The position numbers and the translations under genes were made by a program. A DNA stretch of 64,000 bases, from the NCBI GenBank assembly GCA_902778135.1, contig CACYWP010000004.1, forward strand, positions 1 to 64,000. The letters are read 5' to 3'. Position 1 is the first letter of the stretch, and the number at the start of each line of letters is the position of its first letter. The stretch comes from an uncultured Coriobacteriaceae bacterium. Lineage in GTDB: Bacteria > Actinomycetota > Coriobacteriia > Coriobacteriales > Atopobiaceae. Positions 45,801 through 54,614 of this stretch are shown here, one piece after another. The notes beneath the pieces were generated by a model. The model did not search any database. It saw only the letters and a program-made list of their open reading frames with translations, and was not told where the DNA came from.

Positions 45801-47707
45801 CCTGTCGCGTCGTCCGTCACACGGATGGTGAACACGTCACCGTTCTTCATCGTGATGGTCAGCGATTCCTCGCTGCTAAACGATTGGAGCATCAGTAGCA
45901 TCCAGTCGGGAGCGAACAGCTGGCGACCATCGATCTCGGCTACGCGCTCGTCGGTGATGTCAGCCGAGTACTGCGGCTCCAAGCCCTGCTGCTCCTTGAT
46001 GGCACCGACCGTCGTGTCGTTGTCGATACGAGCCACGGCCACCAGCTCGGGGTCAGAGAAGGTGACATCGGCAATGCGCTCGATCAGTTCGAGGGCCTCA
46101 CCCTCGTCGCTCACGATACCCAGCTGCTGCACCAGCTCGCGCAGGCTGATGGCATCTCCACCCTTGACGCTGTAGTCATAGGATGCGCCGTTCACGTCCC
46201 AGTGGAAGTCGACCGTATAGACGACGCCCCAGACGGAGAAGCCGTCCGCCTGGAAGGACGCAACACCATCATCTTCGGTCGCGCCGACGACCTGGTCGCC
46301 CTCGGCGCCGAAGTGCACGACACTGGCGTCGGCATCGGACGGGGCGTCAGCCAGTGCGATATCGACAGACACCGGCTCGGTCGGCTGGATCTCCTGCCCG
46401 TCCTCGCCCAAGATGGCAATGTCAAAGAAGCGGGCCATCTGGACCTCGTCGACATCCAGCATGCCGGTGGCACGCTGGACGTAGCCCTGCCAGTCGGAGC
46501 CTCCCTGCGCGACCTCGCGCACCTGCAGCTCGGCGCCCTGCGGGATGCCCGCCTCGGCCGGGGCGTCGACCGTCACGGTGACCGTCGCCCCGTCGGAGGC
46601 CTGCATCACCTTGTGCAGGCTCGTGACGGCCAGCACGTATGTGGAGAAGCTGTCGCTGTCGAAGGAGAGGCGGTCGTCGCCGGCGGCCACGTCGCGCTCC
46701 GCCAGGGCCTGGTCGGAGAGTGCCTCGACGGCCTCGGCCGTGCGGCGGGGCTCGGCCTCATCGGCGGTCTTGCCCTCGCGAAGGGCTTTTTCTTGGGCCT
46801 TCTTCTGGGCCTCGGTCAGGTCGTCGATGTGCACGACCAGAGCTTGGTCGTCGGTATCCACCATCGGCGTGACGAAGGTCACGGTGACGGGGATCCGGGG
46901 CTCCACCTCGGCGCCGTCCGCGTCACGGAACGTGATGTCCACGGCCTGCATGCCCAGCACCTGGCCCTCGGCCTTGGCAGCGATGGCGTCGCCGACCGCG
47001 TCCTGCTGCTTGGCGGACAGGGTCTCGGGGTCCACCCAGGTGGCTTCCATCGTGGTGCCCTTGGGCAGCGCGCCGGCCTTCGCCTTCACGTCAACACGCA
47101 TGACCAGCTGGTCGTCCGCGTCCTTGAACTCGTGGTAGAAGCTCTGCTCGGGGTGGGTCTCGGCCAGCGTCGGGTCCTGCGCCAGGGCGGCCGCGGACTC
47201 CGCTCCGGGGGAGGCGGGGGCGTCGGTCTGGTCGGCCGCCTGGGGCTCGGCCTCGTCCTCGACCGGCACCTCGACGGTCCGGAAGCAGCCAGCTCCGTGG
47301 ACGTGGGTCTCGGCGACCTCGTCCTGGCCGCAGACGAGGGTGCGCACGACCTCGTAGCAGGAGTCGTCGTGGGTGTGCTCTTCGCCCTCTGCGAGGTCGC
47401 AGGTCAGCACGCGGTCCTCGACGTAGCAGGAGTCGTCGTGCACGTGCGCCTCACGCTCGGGCAGGGGACAGACGAGGTTGCCGTCCTCGTCGTAGCAAGA
47501 GGCATCGTGCGTGTGAGCGGCAATACCGTCGAAGTGACAGTCCAGCACTTGGACTTCCTTCGTCGCAGCATGACCCTGTTGGGTCAGGATAGATGCCACC
47601 CCCACGGTCACGACCAACGCAAGCAGTGCGAGTGCCGCCAGGTATTCGTGACGATGCCGCTTGTCGCTCAACAGACGGGCAATCTGCCTTCTCACCTGCG
47701 TGGGCAT
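39860..47707 (-). CDS. giant fibro-slime/multi-Cna-B cell-wall-anchored surface protein
   Basis: 2615 aa. Order: signal segment (about 22-45), His/Cys repeats (about 50-145), the paralog-shared acidic region (to about 640), a fibro-slime domain (about 780-985, [23 protein letters not shown]), and SpaA-type domains near 990-1090 and 1110-1200 ([25 protein letters not shown]). Many Cna-B repeats follow (about 1220-2450, for example [22 protein letters not shown]), then a final SpaA module and LPNAGG, a hydrophobic helix and LLRRRRMA. Repeated Cna-B modules form long stalks. The fibro-slime/PA14-like head suggests ligand binding, so an adhesin is likely. The ATG at 47707 matches the paralogs and is better spaced from AGGAG than the ATG at 47713. 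A short AT-rich stretch (about 43,185-43,560) interrupts otherwise GC-rich DNA. Confidence 0.87.
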   Translation of the reverse strand: [2615 protein letters not shown]

Positions 47708-47731
47708 ATCCATGCTCCTCATCTATCGTTT

Positions 47732-47812
47732 CGGGGCACGATTGCCCCGTAGCATACTTATGTTGAAGCGTAGGCCTCAAACCCGATGAGCAGTTGGTTC
47801 TGTCCGATTTGT
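47732..47812 (-). promoter_or_regulatory. surface-gene promoter: upstream element, -10 and palindrome (Cna-B gene)
   Basis: ACAAATCGGACA (47801-47812), 44 bp, TATGCT (47751-47756), then CGGGGCAatcgTGCCCCG (47732-47749), a 7-bp perfect inverted repeat at the expected transcript start. 47,813-48,010 is AT-rich at first and shows no gene. Confidence 0.55.
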
Positions 47813-48014
47813 TGAGCTAGGGTACTTGAATGTGTTATTTATGTTATATCATTTATTCATAATTTTTAGTTTCTAAAGTTCTATCACTTTTTGCACTTCT
47901 GACGTGACGGATGTGTCCGTTTTCTCGTACGTCGCCTCCGCCAGGCAGCCTGCGTCCAGATCGAGTGTCCTACTGGCCAATTACAAACGAATGATCCTAA
48001 TAGGGAAAGAGGAC

Positions 48015-48050
48015 GTGCCCCTGACAGCTCATTCGGGCTATCAGGGGCAC
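48015..48050 (-). terminator. terminator of the M28-like membrane protein gene
   Basis: A 14-bp stem GTGCCCCTGAYAGC/GCTRTCAGGGGCAC (48015-48028 with 48037-48050), 30 bp after the stop. On the minus strand it is followed by GTCCTCTTTC, a weak T-run. Confidence 0.6.
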
Positions 48051-48079
48051 GCTTCTTGTGACGCTGCTTCTAGGTGGCG

Positions 48080-51000
48080 CTATGACCTGCGAATCAGTTC
48101 CGCAACGATATCCGCCACGTCGGCAATCTGCTGATCGTCCAGGTACTCTGGCTCGTCATCAGATGTGCGCGACCGTGCCGCCACTCCATCATCGGACATG
48201 CCCATCAGCGTGCTCACGCGCACAGACTGTTGCATGGCGGGCGTCGCATCGGTGGTATCCCAGCTATAGTCGGCCTTGCCAAGGTTGATGTGCAGGGCTT
48301 CCGCGATGTTGTTCAGCATTCGCCCCATCCTGCGGTCGGAACGACGTTTGTTACCCGTACCCTCGCGGGTCAGCAAGGTCAGGTCTCCACCACCGACGCT
48401 GTCAAGGTTAATCAGGAAGGCACCGCGGATGTCGCGCCTATGCTCGTCAAGGAACGCCCTTATGCCGGCATGGTCCAGCGTCGATGCACCGACACCCACG
48501 AACCAGATGTCGTGTGCGATCAGGTCGTCGTCACCCAGACTCAGGACTGCCTCGCGCAGGTCCTCCATCGTCTCCTCGTCGAGATCGTCAGGCTCTTCCA
48601 ATCCCTCGTCCTCCACGTAGGGGTCGCCCCTCAGATCCAGCGAGTCGAAGTTGGGAATGGTCGGAATGGGAGTGACGATGCCGTCGAGATTGCCCGACTC
48701 CTCGTCTTCACGCAAGCCAGCACGCAAGGTGGCACCACCCTTCCAATGTCCACGATCGCCATTGTCATCGAAGTTGTCCCAAGAGCCGATCTGGCGACCA
48801 TCCTTCTTGGCGTCATAGTCGTCACCCAGGCCCAGCCACTCGCCCATCGACTCGGTCTGCTGCTGGTCCTCGGCCTTGGGCTTGCGTCCGAAGCGCATCT
48901 TGCGCTTCGAGTTCTTCTTCGGGGAGCGGCTGCCGATGTTCTGGCTCTTGCCCTGGTTGTACCTGCGCGTCTGCGCAGGCTGCTCGGGCGCGGGCTCAGC
49001 CTTGGGCTCGGGAGCCGCCTCTCTGGGCACTGACGTCTGCTCCGAAACGTCAGACGCTGGCTCGTCATAGGGTGACGGGACCCTGCGCAGGACCTCGAAC
49101 CGGCGCGCGACCTCATCGTTCATCTGGGGAAGTGCCTGGGTCCGATCGTCACGGTCCGCCGATGTCAGAGGGTCGACCGCGATGATCGATGGGTCAGGCA
49201 GATCGAGCAGCATGGCACGACGACCGGCAGACATGACCGAAGGCTTGAACGTGCTCTTGCCCCAGTTGGGGTCATCGACGGCGCGTGGCCGAGGTATGTG
49301 CTCCTGGACAGGGGGAAGGATGTCCTCGATATCGGCCTGGCTCTCCAGCGACATGACCGTCAAACCAGTCAGGTCCTTGTCTTCGAGCTCATCCTCCGGC
49401 GCATCCTTCTCGGACGAGAAGGTAAGCCCCTCGGCAACGCTTGTCACGATGGGAGCAGATTCGGGCTCTGGCTCTAGTTCGGGTTCCGGCTCTGGCTCAG
49501 GCTCGGGTTCCGGTTCCGGCTCGAGTTCAGGTTCGGGCTCCGGTTCAACCTCGGGCTCAGGTTCCGGCTCGAGTTCGGGTTCGGGTTCGGGTTCCGGTTC
49601 AACCTCGGGCTCCGGTTCCGGCTCGGGTTCGGGTCCGGGCTCCGGTTCCGGCTCGGGTTCGGGCTCCGGTTCCGGTTCAAGCTCGGGCTCTAGCTCGGGC
49701 TCGGGTTCCGGCTCGGGTTCGGGCTCAGACATGGGCTCAAACTCATCCTCCGTCACAGGCTGAGATTCGAGAACGGGCTCCGGCTCAAGCTCGACAACAT
49801 CCCCAGGTTCCGACGCTTCCTCGCTCGGCGTCACGAGCACGTCGTTGGGTAGCAGCCCTGGCTCCGGTTCGGATTCTGGCTCAGACTCCATCTCGGGTTC
49901 TGGTTCTGGCTCGAACTCCGCCATCGTTTCGGGTTCCGGCTCCAGCTCGGGCTCAGGCTCGATTTCGTCCCTCACCTCGTCAACGAACGCGGGCTCGGGT
50001 TCCGCATCCACAGTCGGCTCTTCGCTCTCGAAGACAGGCGTATCCTCAGCCTCGTCGATGTCAGACAGCGGTTCATCGTCCACTTCCGTCATCGTCTCTG
50101 GTTCCGGCTCCACTTCCTGGACAAGCTCTTCCAGCAGCTCGCCAACCTCTGGTACTGTCTCAAGCGCGGCATCGGTATCAGCGTCGTCATCCAACTCCGC
50201 AGAATCTTCGTCGAGTTCCTCGGATGCGGCGTCTGTCGGCTCGAGTGTCGCTTCCGGCGTCTCAGGCTCGTATGCCTGAGTGGCAGCATCGTCCTGCTCG
50301 ACAACCGGTTCCGCTACCTCCTGCTCCTCTTCCTCGTCAGCAAGCACCGGAATCAGGTCGAGACCGTCGAAATCCTCGTCAACAACCTCGACGTCAGGGA
50401 TGTCCTCGTCGATGATGCTTGGCACGGGTGCGGCCTTGTAGGCGTGCTCGGAATCCGCCTCCGGAGCCGTTTCCTCCTCGCCCTGTGCGACACTCGCAGG
50501 CTCGACTTCCGTCTCACCCATCTCGCGACTCACAGCGGGACGTGCAAAGAGATCCTCTGGCTCCTCGTCCATCTGTGTGATGGTAACCAGCTCGACGGGT
50601 GTCCTGTCACTCGGCTCATCGTCGTCGATCGGCTCCCATTCCGCATCGGGCAGGTCGGGTATCAGGTTCAGCACACCCGTTGACTCGATCGACGTCCAGT
50701 CGTCATCGACAGGTGCCACCTCTGCGACAGGCTCGACAACACGAGAAGATGCCTGGGCGCGACGGGCCTCCAACCAGTCGCGAGCGCTCATCGGCCGCTC
50801 TTCGACCTTTTCAATTGGCTCCGCCTCAGGCTCGGGCCAAGCCTCGGGCTCCTCGCTCTCTACTGTTGGCTCCTCGACCACAGGCATGTCTTCGACTGGG
50901 TCGGCATCCACAGACTGTTCCACAACCGGTTCGCTCGTCACGGGCAGCGGCGCCGACTCGTGAATGACCTCGACAGGCTGTGGCGCGACGACTGGCATCG

Positions 51001-54000
51001 GCATCGGTTCGATGTTCGGCAGCGAGGCGAACATCTCGTGCAGGACATCGGTCTGCTTGGGCTGCGGCGCGGGTGCCGCCACTCGCTCCTGCTCGGGTGC
51101 GGAGGCAAACAGCTCATGCAGAATCGCAGCGGCATCCTGCTCTTCGCGGGTCACTCTCTGCTCGGTCTCCAGTCGGTCAGCTTCGACCTGATCTTCTGTC
51201 AGGGGCTCGAACGAGGCGGTCGACTGCTGCTCGAACTCGAGGTCCTCGGCATCCAGCAGCTCCTCGGACGGCGTCCACAGCCTCACCGGTTCCGCAGGCG
51301 CCTCGACAACCTGCTCGACGTATTCGGTGACGGATTCATCAGACACATACGGCTCTTCGTCAGATGCCACGTCCTCGACAGGCTCGTCGAGAGGTTCCGG
51401 CTCGGACAGCGGCTCCTCGAAAGCCTCGGGCTCCTCTGCCACCGCAGCCTCGACATCTTCGTCCGTCTCCTCGATCGCAGGAGCATCAACGACGCTCGTC
51501 GCAACATCGTAGGTGTCGATGGTCGGCTGCACGGGCACGGGTTCGCCGATTATCTCTTGCTCTCCAGCGGTGTCGTCAACCGAAGACTCGACAATCTCGT
51601 CCGCCTCAGGCTCATCGAGCTCTGCCTGGACCTCGTCCTCGACCGGCTCCATCGTCATTCCCAGAGCCTCGTCCTTTGGCTCGGCCTGGTCGGTCTCCCC
51701 AGCCTCGTCCTCAGGTTCGACATCCTCTAGTGGCTCGTCGTCCACCACAACGGGCTCAAGCTCCTCGATGACCGTTTCGTCAGGCTCAGGCTCGACGCTC
51801 TCGAGAGCGGCTTCGTAAGGCTCGGGTTGGGTCTCTTCGAAGATGGGTGCCACAACTCCGTCATCCTCGGGAGCCAGCCCCTCAAGAACGGACGTCTCGT
51901 CCTCAAGCTCCTCCGCGACCGTCACCGATGGCTCATCAACCAACCGCTCCACAGCCTCATCGAAACCAGCGAAGGCTGCGCGGGTCTGGTCCTCCAGCCC
52001 CTCGGGCTCGTCGGACACCATCTGAGAGATATCGACGACCTCGACCGGCACGTTGGGCTCGATGTGCCCTTCCTCGTCATCGCCAATCGGCTCCCATTCC
52101 GCATCGAGAACCTCGTACCTCGGATCGTTCCAATCGTCCTCTTCGTAGGTCTCGTCGACAGTCTCCTCGTACGGCTCCTCGTCCGTCTCTTCGAACGAGT
52201 CGTAGGCGTCATCGATCTCGGGGGCCTCGTCGGTGGGGGAGAGAATCGTCAGGGGTTGAAAGTCGGACACCACCTCCGCGGGCTCATCCTCCGTCGACGA
52301 CTCATTCTCCGTCGTTTCAACATATATATCTATGGGTTGGTCCGCATCGGCAGGCTGCTCCGTGTCAATGGTCTCGACACGCTCGGACTCGCTACCCTCG
52401 CCTGCCACACGCTGATACAGCTTGTCGACAAACCTCCTGTCGATGGCTGCGGTGTCGTCGGCACTCGGAGCAACCTCATCGCCGTCTTCGTTGATGACGG
52501 GAAGGTCAGGAAGGATGTTCACGTGCTCAGGGACGTCGAACGTCGGCAGTTGCAGCTCGGCAACGGCGCCCGACATGTCGATTGACTCGGTCGCATCCTG
52601 CTCGTCGACATACTCGCCAACGCTCTCCTCGGCGAACTCGTCGACATCCTCGTCAACGCTCTCCTCGGCGAACCCGTCGACAAACTCGCCAACGCTCTCC
52701 TCGGCGAACCCGTCGATATCCTCCTCGACGTATTCCTCCACATCCTCCTCGACGGGTTCCTCGTCCAGCGCGCGACGACGCTTGGAGGACAACCAGGCGA
52801 ACACGCTCATCGGGCCAGAGGGCTCGGCATCCTCATCAGCCTCTTCCGTCTGCTCGAACTCGGCATCAAAGGACTGTCCCTCTTCGTCCTCGTCGTACGC
52901 GACGGGTCCATAGGCAACGGAGCCGTCCTCAGCCTCGTCCTCGCCCCACTCGGCTTCGGGCGTCTCGTCATTCGAGCGGATGCGGTCGAGCAGCGCGGCA
53001 AAGAGCGCGGCAATCTTGCCAAAGATTCCCGATGCCCCAGCACCGACCGATCCCAATCCTCCACCCATGCGCTCGCCCAGGTTGCCACCAACCTCGCGCA
53101 AACGGTCGAATCGCGACGAGGCCTGCTCAACGGCTTCGTCCTCTTCGGCAGCGATGCGCTCGATGACCTCGTCGCGCGGGGTCAGGTTCTCGTAGACGAT
53201 CTCGCATCCTTCGGGCAGCACCTGCAGGCTCTGCAGCAACGCGGCACCACGACGGACCGTCGACGGAGATTCCAAGCCGTACTCGTCGAGAAGATCTTCC
53301 GGAACGCGCTCGTCGTCGTCCTCGACCCACGAGGGCGTCTCGTCCTCGGGCTGCTCGTCTTCCTCTTCCTCGTAGGGCATCGGCGCGACGGCAAACCCCT
53401 CGTCGTCCCAGTCCTCGCCTTCGCCCTCACCCTCGTCCTCGTAGAGCTCCTCCTCATAGAGGTCTTCGTCCTCGGGCTCCATCTCTATCTCGAGCTGGCG
53501 GCGGACGGACTGCGGATGGGTCTCGGCCCAGTCCTTCGCGTCGTCAGGACCCGGACGCACCATGTCCAGCACGCCCAGCATCGCGGCGACCGAAGCCTTG
53601 TTGTCGTTCGCACCTGTCGTGCAGGCCGCAAAGCGCTCATAGATTGCCGCAGCACCCAACAGAAGCAACGGGAGGGCGCACAGCACGCCCAGTGCCCAGA
53701 ACACATGGCGCGCGGCAACGGGGATGAACGGGACGATCTGGAACAGGGCAAGCACGGCGACCGCGATGGACAACGGCCAGGAAAGGCGCTTGATGAGGGG
53801 CTGCCACTTGGCCAGCTGACGGTTGTTCAGGAAGTTCTCGCGCGGGGTGTCATAGTGCGCAATGATGACGATGGGACGGTTGCCCTTGATGACGTTGGGG
53901 CCCGTTGCGCGATGGACGCCGATGACGTTCTGGCTGCGGGCCTGCGGACCCACCGACCCCAGGACGTCGTTGCCCCTCTGCGCCATCAGCAGCAGCACGA

Positions 54001-54271
54001 ACGAGATGGCCACCAGCACCAGGCCAACGATCTGGGCCGGCGTGTTCAGGATGCCGGCAAGGACCATGCCGACGAACAGGATGACGAGGTAGATGCGCGT
54101 GGTCAGGCCGGCCGCCTGGGGCGCGTCGAACTCTTGGATCTGGGTTTCCAGGCCATGCTGCACGAACAGGCCCTCTATCAGCTCTGCTGCCTGCATCTCC
54201 TCCTGGCTGTTGACCGGGGCGATGTCGACCTGGTCGTTGAGATAGTCAGTATATGCGCGCGTGCTCGCCAT
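48080..54271 (-). CDS. membrane protein with split M28-peptidase-like domain and giant acidic insert
   Basis: 2063 aa. The N-terminal part (1-235) has membrane helices at about 57-78 and 80-97, then the M28 motif IIAHYDTP (H139, D141), two more helices (about 165-215) and GANDNKAS (D223). The C-terminal part (about 1910-2063) resumes with [23 protein letters not shown] and a terminal segment with SDDGVAARS. The expected EE metal/catalytic pair (here GAS) and the final metal-binding His are not evident, so peptidase activity is doubtful. Between them lie about 1,670 residues that are extremely Glu/Asp-rich, including a Glu-Pro repeat (about 1514-1611) and short blocks such as [10 protein letters not shown]. 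No frameshift is seen. The gene is single, with its own promoter and terminator. Confidence 0.75.
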   Translation of the reverse strand: MASTRAYTDYLNDQVDIAPVNSQEEMQAAELIEGLFVQHGLETQIQEFDAPQAAGLTTRIYLVILFVGMVLAGILNTPAQIVGLVLVAISFVLLLMAQRGNDVLGSVGPQARSQNVIGVHRATGPNVIKGNRPIVIIAHYDTPRENFLNNRQLAKWQPLIKRLSWPLSIAVAVLALFQIVPFIPVAARHVFWALGVLCALPLLLLGAAAIYERFAACTTGANDNKASVAAMLGVLDMVRPGPDDAKDWAETHPQSVRRQLEIEMEPEDEDLYEEELYEDEGEGEGEDWDDEGFAVAPMPYEEEEDEQPEDETPSWVEDDDERVPEDLLDEYGLESPSTVRRGAALLQSLQVLPEGCEIVYENLTPRDEVIERIAAEEDEAVEQASSRFDRLREVGGNLGERMGGGLGSVGAGASGIFGKIAALFAALLDRIRSNDETPEAEWGEDEAEDGSVAYGPVAYDEDEEGQSFDAEFEQTEEADEDAEPSGPMSVFAWLSSKRRRALDEEPVEEDVEEYVEEDIDGFAEESVGEFVDGFAEESVDEDVDEFAEESVGEYVDEQDATESIDMSGAVAELQLPTFDVPEHVNILPDLPVINEDGDEVAPSADDTAAIDRRFVDKLYQRVAGEGSESERVETIDTEQPADADQPIDIYVETTENESSTEDEPAEVVSDFQPLTILSPTDEAPEIDDAYDSFEETDEEPYEETVDETYEEDDWNDPRYEVLDAEWEPIGDDEEGHIEPNVPVEVVDISQMVSDEPEGLEDQTRAAFAGFDEAVERLVDEPSVTVAEELEDETSVLEGLAPEDDGVVAPIFEETQPEPYEAALESVEPEPDETVIEELEPVVVDDEPLEDVEPEDEAGETDQAEPKDEALGMTMEPVEDEVQAELDEPEADEIVESSVDDTAGEQEIIGEPVPVQPTIDTYDVATSVVDAPAIEETDEDVEAAVAEEPEAFEEPLSEPEPLDEPVEDVASDEEPYVSDESVTEYVEQVVEAPAEPVRLWTPSEELLDAEDLEFEQQSTASFEPLTEDQVEADRLETEQRVTREEQDAAAILHELFASAPEQERVAAPAPQPKQTDVLHEMFASLPNIEPMPMPVVAPQPVEVIHESAPLPVTSEPVVEQSVDADPVEDMPVVEEPTVESEEPEAWPEPEAEPIEKVEERPMSARDWLEARRAQASSRVVEPVAEVAPVDDDWTSIESTGVLNLIPDLPDAEWEPIDDDEPSDRTPVELVTITQMDEEPEDLFARPAVSREMGETEVEPASVAQGEEETAPEADSEHAYKAAPVPSIIDEDIPDVEVVDEDFDGLDLIPVLADEEEEQEVAEPVVEQDDAATQAYEPETPEATLEPTDAASEELDEDSAELDDDADTDAALETVPEVGELLEELVQEVEPEPETMTEVDDEPLSDIDEAEDTPVFESEEPTVDAEPEPAFVDEVRDEIEPEPELEPEPETMAEFEPEPEPEMESEPESEPEPGLLPNDVLVTPSEEASEPGDVVELEPEPVLESQPVTEDEFEPMSEPEPEPEPEPELEPELEPEPEPEPEPEPEPGPEPEPEPEPEVEPEPEPEPELEPEPEPEVEPEPEPELEPEPEPEPEPEPEPELEPEPESAPIVTSVAEGLTFSSEKDAPEDELEDKDLTGLTVMSLESQADIEDILPPVQEHIPRPRAVDDPNWGKSTFKPSVMSAGRRAMLLDLPDPSIIAVDPLTSADRDDRTQALPQMNDEVARRFEVLRRVPSPYDEPASDVSEQTSVPREAAPEPKAEPAPEQPAQTRRYNQGKSQNIGSRSPKKNSKRKMRFGRKPKAEDQQQTESMGEWLGLGDDYDAKKDGRQIGSWDNFDDNGDRGHWKGGATLRAGLREDEESGNLDGIVTPIPTIPNFDSLDLRGDPYVEDEGLEEPDDLDEETMEDLREAVLSLGDDDLIAHDIWFVGVGASTLDHAGIRAFLDEHRRDIRGAFLINLDSVGGGDLTLLTREGTGNKRRSDRRMGRMLNNIAEALHINLGKADYSWDTTDATPAMQQSVRVSTLMGMSDDGVAARSRTSDDEPEYLDDQQIADVADIVAELIRRS

Positions 54272-54318
54272 GTTGCGTCCTTCGCCTAGCGGTTGCGTGT
54301 GTAGACATTCATCCCTTC

Positions 54319-54324
54319 AGTATA
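54319..54324 (-). promoter_or_regulatory. -10 box of the M28-like gene
   Basis: TATACT on the minus strand, about 48 bp before the ATG at 54271. The rest of the 343-bp divergent spacer (54272-54614) shows only small hairpins, such as GTGCCActgcTGGCAC near 54,420. Confidence 0.4.
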
Positions 54325-54573
54325 CGCCGAGCGTCCGTCTTTGTGCTCACCCATGGCAGGTAAAAAAGTCATTGGCTCCCAACAGGGACTCTCACAAGGG
54401 CCCTTTGGCACCCAATCCGTGCCACTGCTGGCACGAACCGTCCGATACTCGGGCGAATCGCGACGAATCGTGGGAAAACGCCAACCTACGAGCGTGGTTT
54501 GGGCAACCATGGCAGACGGTGGCAGGACAACGGCCCGCCACCTGTCCCGGACGGTTCCACCCCGCCATCGCGG

Positions 54574-54579
54574 TATAGT
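54574..54579 (+). promoter_or_regulatory. -10 box of the WYL regulator
   Basis: TATAGT on the plus strand, 35 bp before the ATG at 54615. No good -35 was found. Confidence 0.4.
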
Positions 54580-54614
54580 ACTGTCGTTCGCTCAACACAC
54601 CAGACGGAGGGCAC

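Noticed and set aside
49441..50415. Arg/Pro/Ala-rich plus-strand frame across the Glu-Pro repeat
   Set aside because: Product of the repeated DNA read backwards; no start site or family features.
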